64,000 nt of DNA from Vulcanimicrobiota bacterium. GTDB taxonomy: Bacteria; Vulcanimicrobiota; Xenobia; Xenobiales; JADMJV01. Location of the stretch: NCBI GenBank assembly GCA_017307785.1, contig JAFKGI010000037.1, forward strand, positions 20,502 through 84,501. Reading direction: 5' to 3'. The notes below the pieces were generated by a model that made no database searches, was not told the origin of the DNA, and saw only the letters and a program-made list of their open reading frames with translations. Positions 34,669 through 43,227 of the stretch are shown here, in pieces. Position numbers and translations under genes: made by a program. Within the stretch, counting starts at the first letter, position 1, and every line of letters begins with the position of its first letter.

Positions 34669-35391
34669 TCAGGTGGGCTTGTTGGAAGGCTTGATGATCA
34701 GCTTCAGATTGGTGTGCTTGCCGCCCTGAGGAATGATGCGGATGACTTCAGTAGAGGCTTCGCCCAGGCCGGGTTTGCGGGCGTGCACAATCAACTGACG
34801 CGCTTTGCGGGTCGACTCGAACTCGACGTCCACCAGAAAGTGGCCGGGACGGGGATGCTTCAGCTTCGACCAGTCGTAGGTCTGCTGGTAGGGAATCTCG
34901 GGCAAGTCCACGGTGATCTGCACATCTCCCACCGAGGTCGAGCCGACCACCTCCACCGAACCTTCGACCTGCAACTTCAGAGCCGTCAGGTTGGGCGTGG
35001 CCACCGGCCGAGCGGTGCCCGCTCCTCGCCCCGGAGCCCCCGGACTGCGCCAGCCGGCCACCATCCAGACCAGACCCACCACGATCAGCACCGCCATGAC
35101 CGCGCGCACCGCGTTGACCGGAAACAAGTCCTGGAGCCGCTGGGCCAGGCTGGGGCGAAAAGCACGCGCCGCGGCCGGCCCGCTGTGATAGCGACTGGAA
35201 GCGGGGCGATTCTGCACCTGGATGACCGGCTCGGGCGCGCCGTCGACCACTTCGCGCAACTCGATGACCGTATAGCCGCGACGATGAGCGATCTCGCGCG
35301 CATCCGAAAGACTCTGGGCCTCCATGGTGCCTCGCCGAATCTTTCCCTCGGTATCGCTCACCTGAAAGTGAAAACGTGCCATCGCGCTCAT
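34669..35391 (-). CDS. Single-pass membrane protein with GspF/PilC-like N-terminal motif
   Basis: 240 residues. Residues 5-50 (FHFQVSDTEGKIRRGTMEAQ, then LSDAREIAHRRGYTVIELRE) resemble the small domain that opens GspF/PilC type II secretion and pilus proteins. One membrane helix at about 95-112 (AVMAVLIVVGLVWMVAG) is followed by a Pro/Gly linker and a beta-rich C-terminal domain (QITVDLPEIPY, GHFLVDVEFES, QLIVHARKPGLGE) that would be outside the membrane. It converges with comEC, 2 bp apart. Function unknown; a pilus- or uptake-related role is suggested only by this motif and location. Confidence 0.65.
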   Translation of the reverse strand: MSAMARFHFQVSDTEGKIRRGTMEAQSLSDAREIAHRRGYTVIELREVVDGAPEPVIQVQNRPASSRYHSGPAAARAFRPSLAQRLQDLFPVNAVRAVMAVLIVVGLVWMVAGWRSPGAPGRGAGTARPVATPNLTALKLQVEGSVEVVGSTSVGDVQITVDLPEIPYQQTYDWSKLKHPRPGHFLVDVEFESTRKARQLIVHARKPGLGEASTEVIRIIPQGGKHTNLKLIIKPSNKPT

Positions 35392-35521
35392 AGATTAGGC
35401 GAAGGGCCCAAAATTTCCTCGGCAGGATTCGCGCGAGCACAGCTCGTACGAACAGACGTTTCGCAGGAAAGCCCGTGTTAATTGAATAATAATCAATCAA
35501 AATTCCCAAAGGATTTCAATT

Positions 35522-38500
35522 TTGTTCCTTAAGCGCCTGGAACTCTATGGGTTCAAGACCTTCTCGCAGAAGACCGAGATCGATTTCACACGGGGTTTTT
35601 TAGCCGTCGTCGGCCCCAACGGTAGCGGCAAAAGCAACCTGACCGACGCCATCCGCTTTTGCCTCGGCGAGCACAGCGTCAAAGCCATGCGCGCCACCAA
35701 GCTGGAAGAACTGGTCTTCGCCGGCTCGCCCACCCGCAAGGGCGCCCCCTACGCCGAAGTGACCGCCATCTTCGACAACAGCGATTCGGTGCTGCCCCTG
35801 GACCTGGCCGAAGTGGCCATCACCCGTCGCCTGGACGCCTCGGGCGACAGCAAATTTTTCATCAACCGCACGGCCTGCCGTTTGCGTGACATCCATGAGA
35901 TGCTCATGGGCAGCGGCGTCGGCCCCGGCTCCTTCTCGGTGCTGGGCGGCAAAGAAGTCGATATGGTGCTCTCCACCGACCCTAAAGAGCGCCGCAACAT
36001 GCTGGAAGAAACCGCCGGCGTCAACCGCTACAAATTCCGCAAGCGCGAGGCTTCCCGTCGCCTGGAAAAGACGGCCGCCAACCTGACCCGCCTTTATGAC
36101 ATTCTGCGCGAACTCGAGCTGCAGCTGGAAGAAAGCGAAAAGCAGCTGGAGCGCTACCGCAAATACCGCGAAGCCCAGGTCGAGCTGAAAGCTCTGGAGC
36201 TGGAGCTGGCCATCCAGGAGTGGAGCCGCCTGCAGCAGTCGATCGAAGAACTGCGAGCCAAGCTAGCCAAAGCCAAGGCCCAGGTGGCCGAACTGGAAGA
36301 ACTCTCCGAGCAGGCCCGTCATGCCCTGGAAGCCGCTTCGCTGGAGAAGCGTCGCCGCGACTCCGAACGCGAGCGTTTGCTGGCCGGCTGCGCCGAGCTG
36401 CGCGAGAAAACCAGCGTCACCCGGGCCAACCTGGATTCACTGGTCAAGCGCCGCAACGAGTTGGAGCACTCGGCCCTCAACGCCGAAGCCCGGCTGGCCT
36501 CGGCCGACCAGCGCATGCAGGACTGCGAGAGAGAATTTGAAGCGGTGCTGGCCGCCCTGCCCGAGGCGGCCGCCGAACTGGCCGCCTCCAAGGAAAAGCT
36601 GCAGCAGGCCCGCCTCGATCGCGAGCAATTGCCGCTCCAGGGCCACAGTCCCCACGCCCAGCTGCGCCAGCGCCTGGCCGCTCTGGAAAAAGAACAGCAC
36701 CAGGGCCTGGGCCGGCGCGAGACCCTGCGCGCCCGCCAGGAAGCCGACGACGAGCGCATCCTGGAGCTGATCGAGAAGCGCGAAACGGCCCGCAAAGAGC
36801 TGATGGAAGCCGCCGACGAGTCGGAAATGGACTCCGAACTGGTCGAGCAACTGCAGGAAGCCGGCACCCTCACAGCCCAGGTGGAAGCTGAGAAGAAGCA
36901 GCTGGAACAGCAGTTGCTGGAGGTCCAGCAGCAGCATCGCGAGCTGGAAAGACAGCGTCGTCCGCTGGTCAGCAAACTGGCCGAACTGGAAGCCCTGCTC
37001 GACGACGGTAGCGGCCTGCCGCCGGCCGTGCGCGCCGTGCTGCAATGGAAAGACCCCGGCATGATGGGCTTGCTGGGGCAGCTGGTCAAAGTTCCGAACG
37101 GCCTGGAGCAGGCTTTCGAAGCCGCCCTGGGTGGCCACGTCAACGACGTCATCACCCGCGACCGCCGCGTTGCCTCCAACCTGATCGACCGCCTCAAGCA
37201 AGAGCGCATCGGGCGCGTCACCTTCTGGCCGCTCGACCTGGAGCGCATGCCGCCTCCGCCTCCCCAGCTGCCCGACCGGCGTGGCGTGGTGGGCCTGGCC
37301 CTGGAATTGTTGGGTTATCCCCGTGAGATCGAGAGCGTGCTCGGCGAGATGCTGGGCCGCACGGTGATCATGGAAGATATGCCCACCGCTCTGCAGCTTT
37401 ACGACCGCTGCCGCGGCCGCCGTCCCCACCTGGTCACCCGTCAGGGCGAATACTTGAATCCCTCCGGCGCGCTCACGGGCGGTGCCGCCCGTCAGAATCA
37501 GTCGGGCCTGCTCTCGCGCCGACGTTTGCTGGACGAAGCCCGCCAGCAGCTGCAGAAGCAAGAGATTGAACTGCAGCGCTGCCGCGACCGCGAGGAAAGA
37601 CTGCTGGCCGAGCGCACTCAGGCCGATCAGACCCTGCAGGCCGCCCGCGAAGCTTTCCGCGCCCTCAAAGGCGAACTGGCCGACCTGGAAGCTGACGGCA
37701 AGCGCCGCAACCAGGATCGCGAACGTCTGCAGCGCGGCCTGGACAAAGCCGAAGAAGAAACCAAGATGCTTCAACAACGCTCGCAGGCCGCCGACCTGGA
37801 GCTGGACGAGCTGGAAGAAACGCTGGCCAAACTCAGCGTGAAGAAAGCCGAGCTGGAAGGTCAGCTGACCCAGTTCCAGGAGGAAGAAGCGCGACTCCAG
37901 ACGCTGCGCGAAGAACTCCAGGGTCGCCTGAGCGAGTGCGAACTCGACTTCGAGCGACGTCGCCAGGCCCATCAGCAGCTGGAAAGCGAGCAGCTGCGCG
38001 TGCGCCAGCGCAAGGACGAGCTGATCGCCGACCAGAGCCAGGCCGAGGGCGAAGCCCAACGTTGCCGCCAACTCTTGGGAGGCATGCAGTCCGAGAACGA
38101 TGGCCTGCAGACTCTACTGGAGTCTCTGCAAACGGAACTGGAAGAGCGCCAGACCCAGCTGGAGAACCAGCGCCTGGAAAACCTCGAGCGCGAAGCCGCC
38201 TGGTCGGCCCTGGCCGAACAAGTGCGCAAGCTCGACGAGGATCTGCGCACCCGCCAGAACCAGCAGACCAAGGTGGAGATCGAGCTGGCCGGGCTGGAAG
38301 CGCGTCGCGAGGAAGCCCTGGAACGCCTGGGCGATATTCCCGAGGGCGAAGAAGTCAAGCCGGCCAACCCCATGACCCCGGTCGAGCTGGAAAAAGCCAA
38401 GCAGCGCGCCAATCGCCTGCGCAACTTCCTGGAGAACTTCGGTTCCGTCAACCTGGGAGCTCAGGAAGACCACGAACGCCTGCAGGAGCGCCATCAGGAC

Positions 38501-39088
38501 CTCAAGTCCCAGGTGGATGACCTGGAAGAAGGCGCGGCCAGCCTGCGCGCCATCATGGCCGAGCTGGACGCCATCACCGTGGTCCAGTTCAAGGAAACTT
38601 ACGACAAGGTCAACGAGACCTTCGCCAGGGTCTTTGTGGACTTGTTCCAGGGTGGCAACGCTCGCCTGGAGCTGTGCAACCCCGACGACATGCTCGACTC
38701 GGGCGTGGAAATCGTGGCCTGCCCGCCAGGCAAGCGCCTGCAGAATCTGCAGTTGCTCTCCAGCGGCGAGCGCGCGCTTTCGGCCATGGCCTTCTTGCTC
38801 TCGCTGCTCACCGTCAAGCCCAGCCCCATCGTGATCCTCGACGAGCTGGACGCGCCGCTGGACGACTCCAACGTGGAGCGCGTGGCCAGCCGTCTGGGCA
38901 ACTTCGCCAACTCTTCTCAGTTCTTGGTGATCACCCACAACCGCAAGACCATGGAATTCGCCGACCGACTCTACGGCGTAACCATGGAGGAGCCCGGCGT
39001 CAGCCGCATTCTCACCGTGAAGATGACCAAGGACGGGGAATACACTCCCACCGGTCCGGCTGCTCAGGAGGTCCCCGCCCATGTCTAA
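35522..39088 (+). CDS. smc: Chromosome segregation ATPase SMC
   Basis: 1188 residues from TTG 35522 (MFLKRLELYGFKTF), with AAGGA 9 nt upstream. Walker A GPNGSGKSNLTDAIRF near residue 32; two long coiled coils (about 170-500 and 670-1010); the hinge between them (LLGQLVKVPNGLEQAFEAAL, through LVTRQGEYLNPSGALTGG); then signature LLSSGERALSAMAFLLSLL and Walker B/D-loop VILDELDAPLDDSNV. It loops and compacts the chromosome. scpA and scpB are not adjacent. Its last 8 bp overlap the next gene. Confidence 0.97.
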   Translation: MFLKRLELYGFKTFSQKTEIDFTRGFLAVVGPNGSGKSNLTDAIRFCLGEHSVKAMRATKLEELVFAGSPTRKGAPYAEVTAIFDNSDSVLPLDLAEVAITRRLDASGDSKFFINRTACRLRDIHEMLMGSGVGPGSFSVLGGKEVDMVLSTDPKERRNMLEETAGVNRYKFRKREASRRLEKTAANLTRLYDILRELELQLEESEKQLERYRKYREAQVELKALELELAIQEWSRLQQSIEELRAKLAKAKAQVAELEELSEQARHALEAASLEKRRRDSERERLLAGCAELREKTSVTRANLDSLVKRRNELEHSALNAEARLASADQRMQDCEREFEAVLAALPEAAAELAASKEKLQQARLDREQLPLQGHSPHAQLRQRLAALEKEQHQGLGRRETLRARQEADDERILELIEKRETARKELMEAADESEMDSELVEQLQEAGTLTAQVEAEKKQLEQQLLEVQQQHRELERQRRPLVSKLAELEALLDDGSGLPPAVRAVLQWKDPGMMGLLGQLVKVPNGLEQAFEAALGGHVNDVITRDRRVASNLIDRLKQERIGRVTFWPLDLERMPPPPPQLPDRRGVVGLALELLGYPREIESVLGEMLGRTVIMEDMPTALQLYDRCRGRRPHLVTRQGEYLNPSGALTGGAARQNQSGLLSRRRLLDEARQQLQKQEIELQRCRDREERLLAERTQADQTLQAAREAFRALKGELADLEADGKRRNQDRERLQRGLDKAEEETKMLQQRSQAADLELDELEETLAKLSVKKAELEGQLTQFQEEEARLQTLREELQGRLSECELDFERRRQAHQQLESEQLRVRQRKDELIADQSQAEGEAQRCRQLLGGMQSENDGLQTLLESLQTELEERQTQLENQRLENLEREAAWSALAEQVRKLDEDLRTRQNQQTKVEIELAGLEARREEALERLGDIPEGEEVKPANPMTPVELEKAKQRANRLRNFLENFGSVNLGAQEDHERLQERHQDLKSQVDDLEEGAASLRAIMAELDAITVVQFKETYDKVNETFARVFVDLFQGGNARLELCNPDDMLDSGVEIVACPPGKRLQNLQLLSSGERALSAMAFLLSLLTVKPSPIVILDELDAPLDDSNVERVASRLGNFANSSQFLVITHNRKTMEFADRLYGVTMEEPGVSRILTVKMTKDGEYTPTGPAAQEVPAHV

Positions 39089-39773
39089 GTTGTTGTCCCT
39101 GCTATCGCGCAAGTTTGTGCTGATGGTCAGTCTGCCCAAGAATGACCCCAAGCTGGCGTTAGCCGCCGTCGAATCCGGCGCCCAATGCTTGAAGGTCCAC
39201 ATCAATTGCCACCACTTCGCCAGCGGCACCACCTTTCACGCCTGGAAAGAAGAGCGCAAAGCCATCCTGGAGGTGCTTTCGGCGGTGGACGTGCCGGTGG
39301 GCATCGTGACCGGCGAAGAAACCCAGCCGGACGCCGAAGACCTGGCCGACATCCAGAGCCAGCGCTTCGACTTTTGGGACCTTTTCGCCAAGTTCACCCC
39401 CCCTGGACACCTGAAGCTTTCCATGGGTCGCATGGTGGCCGTCGACAGCGGCTGGACTCCGGACCTGATGAAGGCCCTGGAGGAGTTGGGAATTCACATC
39501 ATCGAGGGCTCGATCGTTCCCAAGACGGAATATCGCACCCCCCTCAACCTGGTGGACCTGGCCAACTACCTGCGCCTGGCTCAGGCCAGCAAAATGCCGG
39601 TGCTGATTCCCACCCAGAAGGCCGTCCAGCCCCACGAGGTGGGGGCTCTGCAGAAAGCCGGAGCGGCCGGCCTGACCATTGGAGCGGTGGTAACCGGACT
39701 GGAAGAAGCCAGTCTGCGCGCGGCCACCCGCGGCTTTGCCGAGCACATTGAGGCTCTACCGCCCAATCAGTGA
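39081..39773 (+). CDS. TIM-barrel protein, distantly NanE-like, unknown substrate
   Basis: 230 residues starting 8 bp before the smc stop. Alternating strands and helices fit a (beta/alpha)8 barrel: KFVLMVSLPKNDPK, AAVESGAQCLKVHIN, VPVGIVTGEE, MPVLIPTQKAVQP, AGLTIGAVVTG. Length, the order A-A-V-E-x-G-A, V-P-V-G-I-V and the closing G-A-V-V-T recall N-acetylmannosamine-6-phosphate 2-epimerase, but the catalytic Lys/Glu context is not clearly present (CHHFASGTTFHAWKEER is unusual). Adjacent to DUF4127 with a 4-bp overlap, so the two probably act together. Assignment beyond the barrel fold is uncertain. Confidence 0.6.
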   Translation: MSKLLSLLSRKFVLMVSLPKNDPKLALAAVESGAQCLKVHINCHHFASGTTFHAWKEERKAILEVLSAVDVPVGIVTGEETQPDAEDLADIQSQRFDFWDLFAKFTPPGHLKLSMGRMVAVDSGWTPDLMKALEELGIHIIEGSIVPKTEYRTPLNLVDLANYLRLAQASKMPVLIPTQKAVQPHEVGALQKAGAAGLTIGAVVTGLEEASLRAATRGFAEHIEALPPNQ

Positions 39774-41083
39774 GGGACTGGCTCTACATCCCGCTGGATG
39801 ACCGACCCTGCTGCCGGCAGTTCCCCCAGCGTTTGGCCAGCCTGGAAATGCCCCCCCAGCAGCTGCTGGGCAAATTTCAGCAGGCCGGCGACGGAGATGC
39901 CCTGCTCGACTGGCTGGAAGAACGAGCCTCGGGTGCCCCCGGTGCCATCGTCTCGGTCGACATGCTGGTGTGGGGAGGATTGGTGGCCAGCCGCCACCCC
40001 TCCGGCGACCTCAAGCGAGCCCTGGCCCGCCTGGAGCGCCTCTGGGAAATCCGCCAGCGCCACGACCTGAAGCTGCTGGCCTTCCAGACCATCATGCGCA
40101 ATGCTCCCACCCAGCGCACCGCCGAAGAAGTGGAATGGGCGGAGGCCATCGTCGAATTTTCCCAGGACCCGGAAAATGAGGTGCTGCGCTCGGCCATTCC
40201 CTCCCAGGTGCTTCACGACTATATGCGTGTGCGCCAGCGCAATCTGCGGATTTATCGCGAACTGGCCCAGCACGAATGGGAGTCCGACTACCTGGTCTTT
40301 GCGCTGGACGACAGCAAGACGTCCGGCTGGAATTTGCTGGAACTGGAGTCTTTGGGCGAAGTCAACTCTCTGCCCGGCACCGACGAAACGGGGCTGCTTC
40401 TGGTTTGCCGGGCTCTGGCGAAAGAACGCGTCATCCAGGTCGACTGGTCCCACGCCGAGCTGCAGCAGCTCCAGGGACTTTACGAGGATCGACCGGCCGG
40501 AGCGGTGCTCAAAGCCCAGATGGCGGCAGCGGACCTGGGAGAAGGCTCCTCGGACCACCAACTGTGGCTTTATGGCCGTGCCGGCCAAAGTCAGATCGAA
40601 GCCCGAGCCCAGCAGTTCGCCGAGGTGGACCCCCGGTGGCTGGATCACCTGAGCACGGCCCTGGAAGCCGGGGCTCGCATCGTGCTGGTGGATCTGACTT
40701 TTGCCAACGGCGGCGACCTGAGCCTGGGCCAGGCCCTGCGTAGCCGCGGCCTGTGGCCCAAGCTGGCCGGCTACTCGGCCTGGAACACCCTGGGCAACCG
40801 GGTGGGTTGCGGTCTGGCCACCCTGGTACTGAACGCCTCGCGCGAGTTTCTGGCCGAGCGCCTGGCCGACGACCTGCTCTACCAGGCGGACTTCCGCTGG
40901 CGAGCCGCCAAACTGTTGGGCCACCCCGGGCTAACCCTCAGCGGCCAGGAAGTCGAGCGGGTCGAGGACGAGATTTTTCCCGCCCTGCGCGAACGCGTCA
41001 AGGCCTATCTACCGGCTCATTGCGAGTTTCGCCTGCCCTGGGAGCGGCTTTTTGAGGTGGAGTGCGAGTCCAGATTCGAGTGA
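39770..41083 (+). CDS. DUF4127 family protein
   Basis: 437 residues from a GTG overlapping the preceding stop (GTGA). The N-terminus DWLYIPLDDRPCCRQFPQRL matches the DUF4127 hallmark (Y-x-P-L-D-x-R-P), followed by VSVDMLVWGGLVASR, LKLLAFQTIMRNAPT, VFALDDSKTSGWN, and late LTFANGGD and AGYSAWNTLGNRVGCGLA, all in the family's order. Biochemical function is not established for DUF4127, and no metal- or nucleotide-binding site is obvious. Third in a chain with smc and the TIM-barrel gene. Confidence 0.85.
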   Translation: MRDWLYIPLDDRPCCRQFPQRLASLEMPPQQLLGKFQQAGDGDALLDWLEERASGAPGAIVSVDMLVWGGLVASRHPSGDLKRALARLERLWEIRQRHDLKLLAFQTIMRNAPTQRTAEEVEWAEAIVEFSQDPENEVLRSAIPSQVLHDYMRVRQRNLRIYRELAQHEWESDYLVFALDDSKTSGWNLLELESLGEVNSLPGTDETGLLLVCRALAKERVIQVDWSHAELQQLQGLYEDRPAGAVLKAQMAAADLGEGSSDHQLWLYGRAGQSQIEARAQQFAEVDPRWLDHLSTALEAGARIVLVDLTFANGGDLSLGQALRSRGLWPKLAGYSAWNTLGNRVGCGLATLVLNASREFLAERLADDLLYQADFRWRAAKLLGHPGLTLSGQEVERVEDEIFPALRERVKAYLPAHCEFRLPWERLFEVECESRFE

Positions 41084-41087
41084 ATTT

Positions 41088-41107
41088 TCGACCAGGAAGT
41101 CGATTTT
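41088..41107 (+). terminator. Possible weak terminator after the smc operon
   Basis: TCGAC (41088-41092) and GTCGA (41099-41103) pair over a 6-nt loop and are followed by TTTT. The 5-bp stem is short, so read-through into terC is likely. Confidence 0.3.
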
Positions 41108-41130
41108 AGCGACCCGAACGACCGCCTTTC

Positions 41131-41889
41131 ATGTTTCACGCCTTCTTCACAGCCAACGGTCTGGCCACTCTGGCCACCCTGTCTGTGCTGGAAGTCATCC
41201 TGGGAATCGACAATCTGGTCTTCATCGCCATTCTGGTGGCGCGCATCGAACCCGCTCGCCAACCGGCCGCCCGGCGCATCGGTCTGGGATTGGCCATGAT
41301 CACCCGCTGCCTGCTGCTGGCCACCATGTCGCACCTGGCCCACCTCACCGCCCACACGGGTCTTTACGTGCCTTTCAGCGGACACCCGCTGTCTTTCCGC
41401 GATCTGGTGTTGCTGGGCGGCGGCTTCTTTCTGCTTTACAAAGCCACCAAAGAGATTCACGAGAAGCTCGAAGAAGACGACGAGGGAATGGAGGCGCCGG
41501 CTCACGCCAACTTCGCCAAAATCATCCTTCAGATCGTGCTGGTCGACATTATCTTCTCACTGGATTCGGTGGTCACGGCGGTGGGCATCGCCGACGATCT
41601 GGAGATTATGATTGCGGCCGTGATCCTGGCCGTCATGGTCATGATCATCTTCTCCGGACCCATCAGCAACTTCATCAATCGCCACCCGTCCATCAAAATG
41701 CTGGCTCTAAGCTTCCTCATCCTGATTGGCTGCATGCTGGTAGCCGAGGGCACCGGCCACCACATCAACAAAGGCTACATCTACTTCGCCATGTTCTTCT
41801 CGCTCTCGGTGGAGTGGCTGAATCTCACCACCAAGAAGAACAAGAAGGCCAAAAAGGCCCTTAAGAAAGCCCAAGCTGAGAACGCTTGA
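41131..41889 (+). CDS. TerC family integral membrane protein
   Basis: 252 residues with seven membrane helices. Family marks: LEVILGIDNLVFIAIL near the start and VDIIFSLDSVVTAVGIADD in the middle, each with a membrane Asp that is conserved and thought to bind metal. A Lys-rich tail (TKKNKKAKKALKKAQ) ends the protein. TerC relatives (Alx, YceF, MeeF/MeeY) are linked to manganese efflux or metal loading of exported proteins. No tellurite-resistance genes are near. No clear ribosome-binding site. Confidence 0.9.
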   Translation: MFHAFFTANGLATLATLSVLEVILGIDNLVFIAILVARIEPARQPAARRIGLGLAMITRCLLLATMSHLAHLTAHTGLYVPFSGHPLSFRDLVLLGGGFFLLYKATKEIHEKLEEDDEGMEAPAHANFAKIILQIVLVDIIFSLDSVVTAVGIADDLEIMIAAVILAVMVMIIFSGPISNFINRHPSIKMLALSFLILIGCMLVAEGTGHHINKGYIYFAMFFSLSVEWLNLTTKKNKKAKKALKKAQAENA

Positions 41890-42643
41890 GGTCGTTCAAG
41901 GCTGGGAAGCGTCCCCGATAAGCTCGTAGATCTTCAAGATCAAGAGCGGCCGATAGATTTCCGGGCTGCTGATCGAGGCTGGCCACCACCTTGCCGTGCG
42001 GATCGATCAGGCGGGTGGAACCAGGATAGCTGACCTTCGGATCCTCACCACAGCGATTGACGCCCAGCACGTAGGCCTGGTTCTCGATAGCCCGGGCCAA
42101 CAACAGAGCGTCCCAATGATGGACGCGCGCGGCCGGCCAGTTGGCGATGACCAGGTAGAACTCCACGCCGCCCACGGCCAGGTGGCGAAACGTCTCGGGA
42201 AAGCGCAAATCGTAACAGACCAGGGGAGCCACCTGGCAGCCGTGCCAATCAAACTGAAAGAAACCGTCGCCCGCCTGATAGTGATCGGTCTCGCCCCCGT
42301 ATGAAAACGGATGCTGTTTGGCGTAAGACCCCAGCAACTGGCCCTGGGGGTCGAAGGTCAGAGCCATGTTGAGACCGCGCTCGGACTCGCCCCACCAGCT
42401 CGCGCCTCCTACCAAAAACACCCCGTATTCCAAAGCCAGAGCCGAGAAAAACCGCCGGGTCTCTCCCTCCGGGTCCTCGGCCAGACCTTCTCGGCGCATC
42501 GTGAAGCCGACGCAAGAAAGCTCGGGCAGAACCACCAGGTCACCGGGCTGCGGCCGAAGTTGCTCGAGCAGAGCCCGGATGTGGCGAAAGTTGGCCGTCT
42601 TGTCTTCCCAGTGAATGCTGTATTGCAGCGCATGAACGTTCAT
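41861..42643 (-). CDS. Carbon-nitrogen hydrolase (omega-amidase/NIT2-like)
   Basis: 260 residues. Nitrilase-fold triad: Glu in LVVLPELSCVGFTMR, Lys in GSYAKQHPFSYGGETDHY, Cys in PLVCYDLRFPETFRHLA. The AKQHPFSYGGE and CYDLRFPE wording is that of omega-amidases (YafV/NIT2), which remove alpha-ketoglutaramate or alpha-ketosuccinamate as a metabolite-repair task. The 3' end overlaps that of terC by 29 bp. The start is 63 bp from the marR start on the other strand, so it may share control with it. Confidence 0.88.
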   Translation of the reverse strand: MNVHALQYSIHWEDKTANFRHIRALLEQLRPQPGDLVVLPELSCVGFTMRREGLAEDPEGETRRFFSALALEYGVFLVGGASWWGESERGLNMALTFDPQGQLLGSYAKQHPFSYGGETDHYQAGDGFFQFDWHGCQVAPLVCYDLRFPETFRHLAVGGVEFYLVIANWPAARVHHWDALLLARAIENQAYVLGVNRCGEDPKVSYPGSTRLIDPHGKVVASLDQQPGNLSAALDLEDLRAYRGRFPALNDLKRSQLGLS

Positions 42644-42669
42644 CTTGGGAGGTTCGCAGGCTGCGCCTC

Positions 42670-42698
42670 TTGACCCTGGCAGAAATATAGTTTATATA
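42670..42698 (+). promoter_or_regulatory. Sigma70-type promoter of the marR gene
   Basis: TTGACC at 42670-42675, a 17-bp spacer and TATATA at 42693-42698. The -10 box lies inside the 24-bp palindrome and ends 8 bp before the ATG, so transcription would begin at about the start codon. No ribosome-binding site precedes the ATG, which agrees with a leaderless or nearly leaderless mRNA. Confidence 0.65.
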
Positions 42699-42708
42699 TA
42701 AACTATAT
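42685..42708. promoter_or_regulatory. Perfect 24-bp palindrome, probable MarR operator O1
   Basis: Each 12-bp half reads ATATAGTTTATA from its own strand. It covers the -10 box and the first two bases of the marR ATG, so bound repressor would block its own promoter. A related site lies before the next gene (43193-43210). Both share AGTTTA, four bases, then TAAAC. Confidence 0.75.
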
Positions 42709-43177
42709 GAACGAGCCGGAGAACCCCAGATTCCACCCACTGCCCGTGCACGAGGAGCCGGAAGCGGTGCGCCTGCGAACCTGGGTTCAGCTGGTGCGGA
42801 CCTTCTACCGAATCGAGCGGTCGATTTCCGCCACCCTGGCGGAGAAAGACCTGACGATGGCCCAGTTCGACGTGCTGGCCACCTTACGCTACAGCGAAGG
42901 CCTCTCCCAAAAGGAACTGGCCGAGCTGCTGCTGGTGACCAAAGGCAATGTGGTGGGTCTGCTGGACCGACTCGAGAAATTGGACCTGGTGGAGCGACGT
43001 CCCGACCCCGACGACGGCCGCAGCAACCGGGTGCACCTGACCTCTCCGGGTCGCCAGAAGATCGAAATGGTTCTCCCCGTCCACGACCGCCTGGTTCTGA
43101 AAACCCTGGATTGTTTGGGCCAGGAAGAAGTCGGCACCCTGCGCCGGCTGCTCCAAACGCTCGACCAGTCCCACTAA
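42707..43177 (+). CDS. MarR family transcriptional repressor (MhqR-like context)
   Basis: 156 residues. Winged-helix core at about 50-130: ISATLAEKDLTMAQFDVLAT, LSQKELAELLLVTKGNVVGL (recognition helix), and the wing VERRPDPDDGRSNRVHLT with the typical D-x-R. No Cys of the OhrR type is in the sensing region. Followed by an esterase and a ring-cleaving dioxygenase, as in the B. subtilis MhqR regulon that answers quinones, so a quinone or electrophile ligand is likely but not shown. Palindromes at its start codon and before the next gene imply autoregulation. Confidence 0.88.
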   Translation: MNEPENPRFHPLPVHEEPEAVRLRTWVQLVRTFYRIERSISATLAEKDLTMAQFDVLATLRYSEGLSQKELAELLLVTKGNVVGLLDRLEKLDLVERRPDPDDGRSNRVHLTSPGRQKIEMVLPVHDRLVLKTLDCLGQEEVGTLRRLLQTLDQSH

Positions 43178-43192
43178 AAAAATTTCAACCAA

Positions 43193-43210
43193 TAGTTTAC
43201 ATCTAAACCA
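43193..43210. promoter_or_regulatory. Probable MarR operator O2
   Basis: TAGTTTACATCTAAACCA, an imperfect palindrome (14 of 18 positions) sharing AGTTTA-N4-TAAAC with O1. It sits in the 50-bp gap after marR, just before AAGGAG (43215-43220) and the esterase ATG. A repressor here would stop transcription entering the two enzyme genes. Confidence 0.6.
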
Positions 43211-43227
43211 AATCCAAGGAGATCCCT

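Noticed and set aside
36437..38071. Long minus-strand frame over smc
   Set aside because: Complement of Leu/Glu/Gln-rich coiled-coil codons yields Leu/Phe/Gln-rich apparent protein; smc is certain.
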